A stretch of 60,000 bases of DNA. Origin: Owenia fusiformis (Eukaryota > Annelida > Polychaeta > Sabellida > Oweniidae). Below the pieces are notes generated by a model. It was not told the origin of the DNA. It searched no databases and was given only the letters and a program-made list of their open reading frames with translations. The position numbers and the translations under genes are program-made. Below, piece by piece: positions 14,201-24,113 of this stretch. Positions within the stretch are counted from its first letter, which is position 1. The number at the start of each line of letters is the position of its first letter. The DNA lies in the NCBI GenBank assembly GCA_903813345.2, contig CAIIXF020000004.1, positions 30,693,985 through 30,753,984 on the forward strand. The letters run 5' to 3'.

Positions 14201-16207
14201 ATTAATTATAGAGGTGGGGTGGGGTTTGGAATTCAGCATAGTAAATTCATAAACTGCTTCACTTTAGTTGACAATAAATAATAGAGAACAGGATAGAAGA
14301 TGAGAGGAAAAATTCATAGTTCGGATGTTCCTTATTCTTTAAATAGTTACAATACATGTATTTTCAAAGTTCACACCATGTCACGTCGACAAGATGTCGC
14401 TTGCCCTACCCTGTTCGTGCTCACGGCGAAAGCGATTCGATCGCTTAGTCAACGCTTTTCCATGTGCTATACGACCGATGTAATTTAGTTGTCAGCTTGT
14501 TAATTTTATTTTACATTAAAATATACCAAAATACATGTAACTATGAGACCCGGCCCCAACATAACTGTATTGAATGAACATTTAAATATAATCATGAAAA
14601 TAAAAAATATTGTAAACAGTAAACAATTATCATGTGTTGACTATCATGTGTTGATCTCTTCTTTTTATATTTACAGATGGTAATCACGTTGTCGGAGGTA
14701 TTATTGGAGTTGTCGCTGGTCTCATATTCTCATTGACCTTCGTATTCATTGTCATCGGCCTTATCATATATCGCAACAGGTAAATGTTGTTGTTGTTTAA
14801 TAATTTATTTAAGTCTCACGCTAAAATACATATACAATAAATAATACTAAAAAATACATAGCCCAGCCGGCATTCGGCTTATGAGAGACTGAAACATTCA
14901 TTTTAAAACATGAAATAATAAATAATTTAAAGTGTAAAATCAATGTCAATCAATGAAATAGTTTTTTCTGTTTAAAAACATGCTATTAACAGTTTTTGCC
15001 AATGTTCTTGTGATGTTTTCATTTGTAATAAGAGTGCAATATTTAGCCAAACTAGAGAGCGAGTCAAAATTGATAATGTGAAGTCTTGCTTTTTCAAATA
15101 AGTCAGTCCTTAGAGTTTCATGGATTGAACAGTCTACGAGAAAGTGTATCTCGTTCTCAACGACGTCACGCTCACACATACATTTACGCTCATTGACAGG
15201 GACACCAGTGTATCTACCAGTCTCCAATCTCAGTGGCAGTGTACCCGTTCTGAGTTTTGCCAGATTTGCACGTTCATATCTGTTAAGGCTAATGCGAAGA
15301 TAGTGTTCAGGCTCTGTTTTGTGTACCTTGTGGAGCCGATATGTCCTTAGCTTATTTCCGTTTTCCTGGTTCATGGAGTCGTTCCATATGGAGTTGTGCC
15401 AAGTTATATGTTGTAAATCATCAGTCACGTTTAGTCTTTGGTGAGCGTGTAGTAGCCGTAGCTTTACAAAATTGATGTATAAAGTCTACATCGTACTGGT
15501 CATCCCTGTATTTTATGTTGCATATTTAATATTTTTCTCCGTTTTCAAAAGCTACGGCCACGGTACGGTTGCCTTTGATCAAACGTGACTGACGCATCAG
15601 ACATTCTATTCTAAGTAATTTTAATGTTTTGTTCATTCGCCAAAATGTATGTATATTGCCTTCAAATCAATGCAATGGAATTACATTTTTGGAATTAAAG
15701 AGACTTTATTGGTATCCTGTATTTATTCTTATCGAGTAATACCCGAAATGTATGTATTGATGAATAATTTGCATATTTTATATAATCTATAACAACAATT
15801 ATGTAGTTAGTTAAGTGAGGTTGAAATGCTTTTTCAGACGAATGGCTAAGAAAGCTCTTAACAAAAGACGGGAACCAACAATTGAGCTGTACGGCGGATG
15901 TAAGCTACAAGACCACACCACAGACCAGGAATTATCGGATATATACGATACTTGTAACAGTTCAATAAACCAAAGTGAGGCAGAATACGCAACAATAGGA
16001 AAATCATACAATAAACTATACGAAAGTGACACTGATGCATCTAGCGTATTTACAAATGATTTAGGCTATGCCAGGCCATATGTAAAAAATATTTACGCTG
16101 GTTTACCCGGTGATGTCAGATTAGATCAAAGATCTTTTAGTACATTTCGAGAATCAGAGACTGATACTTCAAGTATAGGAATGTCACATGAAATATCAAA
16201 GTGTTAG
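2144..16207 (+). CDS. LRP-like single-pass receptor, three YWTD propeller/EGF pairs, complete gene of 22 exons
   Basis: Predicted type I membrane receptor of 1348 residues related to the LDL-receptor-related proteins. Order: signal peptide 1-27; propeller 28-309; EGF 310-347; propeller 348-629; EGF 630-671; propeller 672-940; EGF 941-985; Ser/Thr-rich stalk 986-1191; membrane helix about 1196-1221; cytoplasmic tail to 1348. Each propeller shows six YWTD-type blades. The layout recalls LRP5/6, but there are three pairs instead of four, no LDLa repeats, a mucin-like stalk, and a tail without PPPSP or NPxY motifs. It may be an endocytic or adhesion receptor; the ligand is unknown. The 22 exon lengths sum to 4047 nt, all 21 junctions are GT-AG, and phases agree throughout. 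The start follows from the in-frame signal peptide. Exon coordinates are in the module entries below. Confidence 0.9.
2501..5681 (+). CDS. LRP-like gene exons 2-5: first YWTD propeller
   Basis: Exons 2501-2776, 4441-4612, 4939-5191 and 5537-5681 encode residues 28-309. The six blades are marked by LLWAQE, IFWADGG, LVYWTDA, MLFWSDI, RLYWSDG and YIFATE. Blades four and five carry the usual IERA and IESVDLNG strands. The bundle opens and closes in phase 1. Intron 2 (2777-4440) is the largest here and carries a dispersed repeat (3601-3825). Confidence 0.9.
3601..3825 (+). repeat. Dispersed repeat in intron 2, copy 1
   Basis: About 225 bp match 46516-46725 in the same orientation. Shared strings include GGTTACCAT, GCACTTTGAA, TAACTTCACCA..., TTTTGTCAC and the closing AGATCTGATTCTGCC. 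No coding capacity and no clear terminal repeats; probably part of a transposon family. Confidence 0.65.
6226..6339 (+). CDS. LRP-like gene exon 6: EGF domain 1
   Basis: A 1-1 phase exon encoding a six-cysteine EGF module (LCSNSSCDHFC ... QCLCSDGF ... TTC), as is usual after a YWTD propeller. No calcium-binding consensus is evident at its start. Confidence 0.9.
6684..9543 (+). CDS. LRP-like gene exons 7-12: second YWTD propeller
   Basis: Exons 6684-6882, 7371-7456, 7950-8103, 8466-8600, 9028-9145 and 9390-9543 encode residues 348-629. Blade strands: YIYSIG, AVYFTEN, HIYWTDI, YMFWSDV, RLYWTDS and YILWTDQ. Two cysteines in the first exon (in AICRFP and KQCFLP) are unusual for this fold and may form an extra disulphide. 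Intron 8 carries a 120-bp palindromic MITE, intron 9 a short MITE. Confidence 0.88.
7541..7660. mobile_element. 120-bp palindromic MITE in intron 8
   Basis: Ends are perfect inverted copies of AGGGAGTTTAAGCTTGC, with AAT on both sides as a possible 3-bp target duplication (7538-7540, 7661-7663). The interior is AT-rich without coding. It sits in intron 8 of the LRP-like gene. Confidence 0.7.
8236..8311. mobile_element. Short MITE with mariner-like ends in intron 9
   Basis: The left end TACTGGGTGTCCAAAAATG resembles Tc1/mariner termini. The right end reads GGTTACCCTGTATGTA, a rough inverted match (TACATACTGGGT / TACATACAGGGT). About 76 bp, non-coding. A similar lone end, GAGTCACCCTGTATTTA, lies at about 11154, just before exon 15. 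Confidence 0.5.
9806..9931 (+). CDS. LRP-like gene exon 13: EGF domain 2
   Basis: A 1-1 phase exon encoding six cysteines in EGF spacing (PCDGIKAKCKHLC ... FTCACAIGY ... VTC). The acceptor TTTAAG lacks a long pyrimidine tract, but the frame and spacing support it. Confidence 0.85.
9932..10575 (+). other. Intron 13 of the LRP-like gene
   Basis: A 644-bp intron with a short poly-G run near 10335. I see no exon, repeat pair or RNA gene in it. Confidence 0.5.
10576..12723 (+). CDS. LRP-like gene exons 14-18: third YWTD propeller
   Basis: Exons 10576-10812, 11198-11366, 11691-11821, 12193-12349 and 12611-12723 encode residues 672-940. Blade strands: FILLTDT, RIYWTDV, LLFYTDT, YMYWTDW, QLYWCDA and NIYFTDW. 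The IERADMNGENR strand in exon 16 is a close match to the family consensus. Intron 16 carries part of a dispersed repeat also found near 17280-17460. Confidence 0.88.
11960..12130 (+). repeat. Dispersed repeat in intron 16, copy 1
   Basis: Matches 17280-17460 in the same direction. Shared blocks: a G-rich stretch, TTTCTTTTCACGTT-like text, TTTTCTTATGACAG, TTTACACTTA, AGTTTGCTTTTCTTG and TTTTGGCATTTGTGCTTA. Probably an old transposon fragment inside the intron. Confidence 0.6.
13147..13281 (+). CDS. LRP-like gene exon 19: EGF domain 3
   Basis: A 1-1 phase exon with six cysteines (QCSVGNQCEQLC ... FECACEDG ... FSC). It is the last folded module before the stalk. No LDLa repeats follow, unlike LRP5/6. 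Confidence 0.88.
13554..14171 (+). CDS. LRP-like gene exon 20: Ser/Thr-rich stalk
   Basis: A single 618-nt, 1-1 phase exon encoding residues 986-1191. It is rich in Thr, Ser and Pro (TVTSSTESPTLSET, TTTPNLQ) with many N-x-S/T sites, so it is probably an O- and N-glycosylated mucin-like spacer lifting the propellers off the membrane. The donor is the GT at 14172 after GATGAAG. Reading past it gives frame but no homology and a stop at 14279. Confidence 0.8.
14677..16207 (+). CDS. LRP-like gene exons 21-22: membrane helix and cytoplasmic tail
   Basis: Exon 21 (14677-14779) encodes the membrane helix (VVGGIIGVVAGLIFSLTF...), with the stop-transfer YRNRRR spanning the next junction. Exon 22 (15838-16207) encodes the tail, ending HEISKC and a TAG stop. 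The tail has tyrosine motifs of YxxPhi type (YATI, YNKL, YAGL) and two related acidic serine clusters (ESDTDASS, ESETDTSS). Intron 21 contains an antisense LINE fragment. Confidence 0.88.
14783..15480 (-). mobile_element. 5'-truncated LINE (non-LTR retrotransposon) in intron 21, antisense to the gene
   Basis: The minus strand encodes a 160-residue frame (15428-14946) typical of the C-terminus of a reverse-transcriptase ORF: a tract with LAKLRTGTLPLRLETGRY followed by a CCHC-like knuckle (CMCERD ... HFLVDC). A non-coding 3' tail follows, ending in a CAA-rich repeat near 14795. It lacks the polymerase core, so it is a dead 5'-truncated copy. A short inverted stretch at about 15548-15598 mirrors its 5' edge (GCTACGG ... 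AAACGTGACTGA). Confidence 0.75.
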
Positions 16208-16374
16208 GGAAAATCTAAACCCGGGGAGTTATGTTTCGTTCAGTGCTGTGAGCTGCGCGCGCTTATATAAATAATTCAAAAAAGTAAAGAGCGCTTCTTT
16301 TATTTCAAAATGATCAATATATATGACTAATATTGTTGAAATGTATGTTATTTGGAAGTTTTTTCATCTAATTT

Positions 16375-16380
16375 AATAAA
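16375..16380 (+). promoter_or_regulatory. Polyadenylation signal of the LRP-like gene
   Basis: AATAAA lies 168 bp after the TAG stop, giving a short 3' UTR. It is followed by T-rich text (TTTTATTGAG). Confidence 0.6.
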
Positions 16381-16458
16381 TAACGATGTTTTATTGAGCT
16401 TCGAACTTCCCGTCGTCATTGGCAAATACAATCGGTTGCCGGGATATTGAGCCCAGAC

Positions 16459-16607
16459 AGCCAATCACAGATCGGAGCACATTGAAGCGGGCTATTTCAA
16501 ATTTATCTCGAACATTTGTCGAATAAAAGTTGATGCAGGATCGAATTATGTCTGAGAACAATCATCAAATTGATACCGTTAACGAATTGTCTGAAGCCCC
16601 AACATTG
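16459..16607 (+). CDS. Candidate first exon of an unidentified gene
   Basis: An ATG at 16548 opens 20 codons (MSENNHQIDTVN..., ending APTL) and runs into a consensus donor, GTAAGT, at 16608 in phase 0. The upstream 100 bp hold AGCCAATCACAG, a CCAAT-type box at 16459, and are less AT-rich than the surroundings. The ATG is only about 170 bp past the poly(A) signal of the previous gene. No matching second exon was found, so the gene could be real with distant exons or the pattern could be chance. Confidence 0.3.
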
Positions 16608-17279
16608 GTAAGTCGATAGAAATACTTGTTTTAAATAATATAACACGAAAATACCATAGGGGTTAAACTAAATGTGCTTTTAGACGACCCCCTTCCTTTA
16701 AGTAATTGATCTTTAAAATTTAAGGAAGTGCAAGGAATGTAACTTCAGATGCTCTAAAACACTTTCAATTCATGGATTTACAGTTAATAATAGGTACAAC
16801 ACAATCTTGAATCCCAGGTTCTAAAGCAGGTTGAAACCAGATAATTTTTCATTTTTGACAGCTTTTGACATTTTACTACATACATACACAACAGATGATG
16901 TTCAATTTAGTAACATTAGACGGCGGAGATCATTTCTAGACATTTTAAAACAATTGTTGTGTCAATTGGAAAAGATCTAGAATTGCTCAAATAAGAGCAA
17001 TTTTAGTGAACAATTTTGTGACGGATTATCTCGTCAATCTGGGTTTCAAGGTTATTTCTGAGGTGACGAGAAATTTCGTCACTCTGGGTAGTCAAGAGGT
17101 TGTGTTGTACCTACCTGTTATTAACTGTTTACAAGTCTAACAAAAATTACTGGCTTTTTAGTTATTAAAAAGTACCATACACTACATTTCCTAAATATAA
17201 AACTTTTCAAAAATAAAACAAATCCATGAATGGAAAGTGTTTTACAGTAGTTATATTTTCACAATCTATATTTGAATTT

Positions 17280-17460
17280 GGAGGAGGGGGGGGGGGGTGT
17301 TAGACATTGTTTCTTTTCACGTTAGATCATGGTTTTGGGATACATAGGGTCTACTTTTCTTATGACAGATTTACACTTACAGTTTGCTTTTCTTGTTGGG
17401 TTTCCTTTAAGCTTTTAGTCACCCTTCCCTTTTGGCATTTGTGCTTATATATTCGTCTTA
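17280..17460 (+). repeat. Dispersed repeat, copy 2 (pairs with 11960-12130)
   Basis: Same order of blocks as the intron 16 copy: poly-G stretch, CTTTTCACGTTAGATCAT, TTTTCTTATGACAGATTTAC, TTTTGGCATTTGTGCTTA. Non-coding. Confidence 0.6.
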
Positions 17461-19169
17461 TCAACAATTAATTGTTCCTGGGAGATGTTTCCCAAATACG
17501 TAATTAAGATTTCTAGTACACGACTCATGCCAAGTAAGTTGAATAACTAGAATATAATTGTATGCCTGTATACAGTTGATCATATCATCAACAAGCTGTA
17601 TTAATATGATCTTGTTTAAAGGATTAAACATAATCAGCAAATTGGATATACTCAATGAATAATTTCAACACTGCTAAATAAACTAATTAGTCAAAACAAT
17701 GCAAAACGAAATACCCAGATATCAATTCACCAGGAGCTTAAATAAATAGTTTCGACTTTATTTCATGGACATCTTCGAACCCTAGCAGAAAATTCATTAT
17801 GAAATGTGATTTTTGAGGGTAAGTGAAATGCTATTTTGAATTCACTGTAGTAAATGGATTACTATAAATTGAATGTGAAGTATTGTATTAAAATGTCTGT
17901 CACGTTCAAAAATCTAGATTAACCATAAATCAAAATAACCAAATTTACTGAGCAAATATAGCAGAAAGTACTAAACTACTGAATTTAAGCACTGAACTAT
18001 TTAACTTTACCACAGAAGTATTAATGTACGGATCTATCATGAACCTCAAATAGACAATTTGAACTAAAGAATTGCAGTACAATAGAAAATCCATTCCTTT
18101 GTTCAGCTATTTTCTATTCTAACAATTATTTTCAGTTCATTATACATTTATTTCAATTATATAACAGTAAAAAAATAGACGGGTCGCTGCCTAGCGCAAT
18201 GTGCATTACAGGCTAGCATTTTGGAATGAAAATCAAATTAATTAAATTAATTGAGTTATAACAATTATGAACAGTTGAATATGCTAAAATATTATCACAC
18301 CTAAATCCATTAATATAAATAACCAAAATAATGACAAATGTCCCCAGTAGTAAAATATACAAAATTATTATAATTTATTTTTAATATTTTATTTGTCAAT
18401 TCAACACGTATTGCATTCATTGCATTATAAGCTCTTTATTCTTATTATTGAAAATCCAAACAATTAAAAGTTTATCTTAACATAGATGTATTTAACACAT
18501 ATTGAATCTAGGAGGATGGAAATTATATTTTCTATTATAGTTAACCTTGTGTTATTCTAAACATTCTTAATGTTTATTCTTGGTCCATGCTGTCAAGTTA
18601 ACATTGCCACATGTTTGTGAAGTAGCGATAAAAAATAAATCTGTCAGTAAAGCAATACAACCTGGTATTATTTCCATGCCGTGATGCTCGTTCTCTCATT
18701 GGTCTAATTATACCATGTGACTAAAAATATTTAGAGGTATTCCATGTCTCCCTGCTAAAAACGTGTGGAGAGTGTATTCACTAAATACGACGTCATTTTA
18801 GTTGACTAAACTCTATAGTCGTCAAAACAACAAAAACTTCCTGATTTATTCTATACACCAAATATGCTCAACTTGTTTCAATGAAAATGAACGTTTAAAA
18901 TTAATAAACTGACAGATAATGCTTATTTACCTAATGAATGGCCCAAGTTATTCTTCGGAAAAATTAATTTAATCTAATATGTTTGCCATCCACAGAATAA
19001 TTTTTCTAAATAGTTTTTTCCAAATGTTTTCATTTTTTTGCGGAAACCGAGCCTTGACCAGAGCAGAACCTATTCAAGTCATCCAACCACTGTCACCAAT
19101 TGTCGAAATAAGAGGTCATATCAAATGAAATATTAAAAAATCAGATTAAAGATTCTCGCAATCTTTATC

Positions 19170-19210
19170 CAATCAGCGTTTGCGAGTGTGTCGGCTCACG
19201 TATAAAAGGC
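19170..19210 (+). promoter_or_regulatory. Promoter-like CCAAT plus TATA pair
   Basis: TCCAATCAGCG is followed about 30 bp later by GTATAAAAGGC. A second identical GTATAAAAGGC occurs at 25229. Only a 31-codon frame follows the first, so what it would drive is unknown; it may be a chance match. Confidence 0.2.
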
Positions 19211-19718
19211 GAATCCAACTCAAATCCATGCAGGGGTGTATGAGGTACTCGAATATGAAAGAGCTCGTGAAATCTGAATTTATATGCACATGGTCAATGT
19301 TTACACATGTTTGGAGTTATTGAAGAAAATGTGATATGGGTGTGGTTCCGGATTTGAAGTCATTGCTGGAAAATATGATTTTAATACGTGAAATTATATC
19401 TATAAATACAGCACTAAAAATAACAGTACACTATATACATGTATGATTGTGTCCAGAAATGTTTGAAACCCTTACGGAAAATTCTGTCTACATTTTGTCA
19501 CCATTGCTCTTTCTTCCCGCATTCTAGTGCTGTTTGAATGGATATATTAATTAATGTATTTCTAACTAAAATATATCACTTTTTTTATAAACCAAAAACA
19601 TTTAGATCATAAAAAATTATTCAATACTTGAGTGAGCACGATATGCAAGGGTTACTAAGTTGACACAGTAAATGACCACTGATATTGTGTTAGTCCATGC
19701 ACACAGCGTATTCTGCTA

Positions 19719-20150
19719 AGGCCATAAGAAGTAGATCCTCTGTTTTGCATCCCCTTGCTTGCACGATTTTGAGTAAATCAGAAAAAACACATCCAAATAG
19801 CAATCACAAGGGTCTGAAAGTACCATCGCATTTCAGAATCAGATGAAATGGCGGATAATTTGATGTGCGTCAAAATTGACAATGTTATAATTATTTGACA
19901 TACATTGTGTTTTTTCTTATTTTTTACCCTTGAATAATAGCTATATTTTTATATATTGTATAAAATGTATAGATATGTGTTTGTAATCACTGCAAATTGG
20001 GATGTCATCCTTTTTATGCCCCTAAAATGTATATATTTCTCAGCAAACAAGTTTGTGTTTTTTTCTTGAGTTTGTGTTTGTTTTCCTTGTACCCTTGCAT
20101 GATTTGGATTTTACCAGGACGCAAAACAAAGAATCTACTTCTTATGGCCT
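19719..20150. mobile_element. MITE with AGGCCATAAGAAGTAGAT ends
   Basis: Inverted ends of about 30 bp (AGGCCATAAGAAGTAGATCC on the left, near-identical complement at 20121-20150) enclose 432 bp of AT-rich, non-coding DNA. TA-rich flanks fit a TA- or TTA-targeting family. No transposase. Confidence 0.7.
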
Positions 20151-20827
20151 AATATACATTTGTTAACACCCCCACTTTCATAGTGAAGTGACTAATTGGT
20201 TTATGTTTACGTTTTAATGTGTTTTGGGTTCCTTGTTACAGCAAGGGGGGCCAGTAAAGTAGACTAACATGTTTGCATGGCAAATTTTGATCGAATATGT
20301 GAGACACTTTAACTAAAAACTTGCCTAAACATAAATGTTTAATTTTGTTAAAAGTCCATAAGAAATACTGACGGTTTTCTGCCCACAAAGCTTGAATGCT
20401 TACCGAGATCAGAGTTTGAGAATTTGGACGATTTTGATGGGAAAGGAATGTCTACACAAAACCTATAAAACTCAATTATCCCATTAAACTCATTAACTAA
20501 TTAATGTCCAAAACGCGTTCTTGTAAGTAAATGTTCACTTTAAAAAGTGTACAGTTATTCATAAAACATGGTATAGATTATGAAGGTATAGATATTTGCA
20601 AAGAATGTGAAGCAATATTGATGTTTTGGTCAGGTGTACCCAGCATCTTTAAAGTTAACTGTCTTTTTACTTTGTTTACCTGAGATTTGCTGTCTTCTAT
20701 ATGATGCCAAAAATTACAGAAACATATAAACATCCTAATCGTCTAGAATTTGTGTGTTGGCGTTTTTGGGTAAAAATGTGTTTTTGCAAAACATTTTTTT
20801 AAATTGATAACAAATATTTTTGAAAAA

Positions 20828-21593
20828 GAGTGGTATCGATATGGAGAACTTTTAGAACACACTTTTCTCTTAAACCAGTCATAATCATTGGCATCACAAC
20901 GCCTCCCATCCAAATCGTTTCCCCCGAATTGTAGGTAAACAATTTTTGGGCGAAATGTTTTAACTTCCGTGGAAAGATAGGCCTGAAGGTTTTTTTATGG
21001 AAACGACTGTTTGAATTTGGATTCTATCCAAAGTGACCACCGCGTATTCCACGGAGTCGTATTTTAAACGATTCGTCCAATCCTAAGTTATTCATTTGCC
21101 TCTGTTGAAACTGATCGAGCCAGTGAATAAGCGAATGTCCAAATACTAATATTTTTGTCTCTGGAGTCCCTACCATGTCATTTATCTCTCAATAAATTGG
21201 TGAATTGACTGTACTCACCCAAGTATTATTTTGTACTCCTGTTGATAACTTTTCCAAAGTTTTATTGTCCACAGTAGGAGTACTTAAATTAATATATAAA
21301 TGTCCATATGTATTCTGTATCGATAGATTATATATATATATCTCAGATATATATAATAAAGTAAAATAATGCAATGGGCTTGTGTGTATCTGGTATAAGA
21401 TATAATTTGTATCGATAAAACTATAATATTGAGAGGTCTAAACATGTTGTATATGCTATTTTGTTCCAACAAGCATTAATTGTTGTCAATCAGTCAACAT
21501 TACATAAAATACCCTGATTTTTACAGAATGTTTTCAATGATTGGTTTAAGAGAAAAACATGGTTGATACCAGTTCTCAATATCGATACCACTC
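20828..21593. mobile_element. Non-autonomous element with GGTATCGATAT ends, copy 1
   Basis: Inverted arms of about 60 bp start GAGTGGTATCGATATGGAG and share TTTCTCTTAAACCA. A block ATAATATTGAGAGGTCT at about 21423 recurs reversed in copy 2 (29747-30435). No coding. Confidence 0.7.
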
Positions 21594-23700
21594 CTCCATT
21601 ATTTTCGGGCTTATCCTGGTGTCTCATTAATAACACCCTTGTACTTACAATGCAAAGTTACTTGAGCATGGTAACAATTGTATGTGTGGATTGGGGGAAG
21701 GTTTGACCCCCCTTACCAAAAGCTGGAGCATATTACCTTTATACTCAACCAGCCAAGTATTAACAGTATAAGAAGGAGAGCTAATCCACAAGGTCCATAT
21801 TTCTACTCATTCACGTACAGGTTTAAAAACGTGTATCCTTAACCTCCCTTTTATTTATTTATTTACAACTACGCCTTTGTACCAGCGACACACTTTCATA
21901 GGTGCGTCTTAACAATGAAACACAACAAGAAATCATTTTAAAAAATGAAGGCTCGTGTGAAGGAGATGTTTGCAGTGTTGTAATGAATTGTATTGATAAA
22001 TAGGGATGCTTACTTTTAACGCGTTTGTAATTTACCGAACGGCAAAAGTAGAAAAAAATCCGAACATTTTGAACTGATTAAGATCTTTAAATTGTGAAGG
22101 TCTGAGTACCTGGACCTCTTAGAAAACATCCAAACATATCAAAAAGTGATGATGTGTCAATTTGATTCTTGTTTCCCGAAGATATTGATAAAATAGCTAA
22201 ATGTTAGGAGCTTTTTAATGCTGTAAATTGTTCACAATTCTAAATTAAGAAGTCGCTCGTATTTCTGTCGTATTAAGGAAATCATGTTGCCGAAAATCAG
22301 TGCACAGTGGTGTTGTTGTAAAATTGCGTATATGTCGTTTGAAAACCTCTCTAACGCAATTTTATTATAAGCTAACACCTTAGGGTTAAATGTTTGCTCG
22401 AGGAATTAACTCATTTTCATCAATAAATGTTAACCGATCAGGTTTTTTACTAGTAAACATACGTTTAAACCTCAGTCCATTGTCGTTATCACTTACTACT
22501 AAACATAAGTGAGATATGGCTCTTGCCTCAGCACGAGCCAATGACGAAAATTGCAACTTTAGGATCTTGAAAATAGTTGCTTTCTTCGAGAATACATAAT
22601 GCGGGCCTGGGAATGCGGGGTGTCACAATAATTGCAACACATCTTGCAACAATGTCTTATGAGGGTAATTTTTCATATTAAGAAGTTTATCATCTATTGA
22701 AATTTAATACTTGTAGCTACAAAAAGCGAATTTGTTTGAGCAGTCCTAGCTCGACATATTATAAAGAAAACAATATTTATACCATGGTATTCTTAATAGA
22801 CTATTCATTTTGGAATTCCGAAGCTTAGCCAAACATCAGTTTTCTAAAAAAGATCATCAAAAAAGGATTTTATCAACGTTTTCCATGTAAATGAAGGTGC
22901 GAATTCAAATTAACAAATTAAGAAAAGATCCACAATGTGTTATCAAATGGTTGAATGCGCAAAATGTGTACATATGTGTTCCTTAATAATGCGTGAGCCA
23001 ATTTTCGATAACGTAGTGAGAACAAGTTTGGTATAGAGGGGAGGGGGATATCTCTCGCCTCGGTCTCTCTCTTACAAACGGGTGGAGGTAAAGGGGTGTA
23101 TGAAACGAAAATGATTAATGAACCTAAAAGTAGGCCAGGCAAATTGATTGAAATGCTTGAAACGGCGAGACTACAATCGCAAGTAGCGAAACAGCAATTT
23201 GAAACGAAAAACGTGCGTGTTCGTTTTTCTTTTCAACGTTTTGCCCATTTCTTCATAAATTGGTTGTGACTGAAAAGCTTAAAACGGCGAAACAGGTGCA
23301 AGCGGAAACATTTCGATTTCCTTTTCGAAGACGTATCGATTGAAACGTTTGAAATGCTCGAAACGACGTAAGCATTGAAAAGTAGGAAATGATGCTTGCT
23401 TTGAAACGGTTGAACTGATCTAGGATGAAGAAAAGAATGATTTCTTCAACCTTAAACTGATTGAAACGATTGAAACGCAATTTACAGTGTATATATATCT
23501 AATTCACCTATTACAATACAACAATTCTTGTTTTTTTTGTTGCTTCGTTGTAATGTTATTGCTATACAACTCAGATTCAAGTATGATCCATCAAATAATA
23601 TTTATTCAATTTCCTGGATTATCACTCTGCATAACAGTCTGCACAATTCACAGTTGAGTTTTTGAAAATACCCAATTTGAATAAGCCAGTCATCCATCTC
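21594..23700. other. Non-coding stretch with a GAAACG-rich segment
   Basis: No gene found. Between about 23145 and 23480 the strings TTGAAACG, GAAACG and CGAAAC recur at irregular spacing, on both strands around 23215-23240. It is not a clean tandem repeat. The rest is unremarkable. Confidence 0.45.
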
Positions 23701-23998
23701 CATAAGGCATCTGCCCACAAGTCAGCATTAAAGACCACTGCAGCTATAGAGGAGCTAGGTCTTGAGGACTAAGACCATGCACAATACTCTTCTGATCATG
23801 CATTATCTAAGTTTTAATCAGCGCGGTAAGACCTTTAAAGATGACAATGACCTTCTCCAAGTTGTTCAATCGACGCTGCGATTCACTCATGTGTTTGAGT
23901 CATGGATACAGAGTTCTACTCTTGTACTGACTAAAGAAGGGTCTACTTTTCAAAGTAGAGGATACATTACAATATCAAATAATGTAAAGCAAATTTAA
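23701..23998 (+). pseudogene. Decayed mariner transposase, C-terminal part
   Basis: Two broken frames resemble the end of a mariner transposase. The first (23701-23772) reads HKASAHKSALKTT..., matching the D-N-A-x-A-H-K-S block with the catalytic aspartate region damaged, then stops. The second (from about 23810) reads RGKTFKDDNDLLQVVQ and FESWIQ, matching the C-terminal helix region. No intact inverted ends were found. It is a dead copy. Confidence 0.65.
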
Positions 23999-24113
23999 TT
24001 CCCTCCAGTTGTTGCATTTCAACTTTGACATGGCATGTACAAAACTTTAAAAGTCTCTGTAACTCTCTGCGCATAATGTTGCCCCGGGTATTGTGATATC
24101 ATGTTACCTTAAC

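Larger units (their letters stand above)
16608..19718. other. Non-coding stretch after the candidate exon
   Basis: No exon or RNA gene recognised. It contains copy 2 of the dispersed repeat (17280-17460), a poly-G run of about 14 (17283-17297), and a promoter-like pair at 19170-19210. Otherwise AT-rich and featureless. Confidence 0.5.

Noticed and set aside
14172-14281. Read-through of the stalk exon to the stop at 14279
   Set aside because: It would remove the membrane helix and tail, and the donor at 14172 joins in phase to a convincing membrane exon. An alternative secreted form is possible but not supported.
23145-23480. GAAACG-rich segment as a possible satellite or regulatory array
   Set aside because: Spacing is irregular and no unit could be defined; it may simply be biased sequence.
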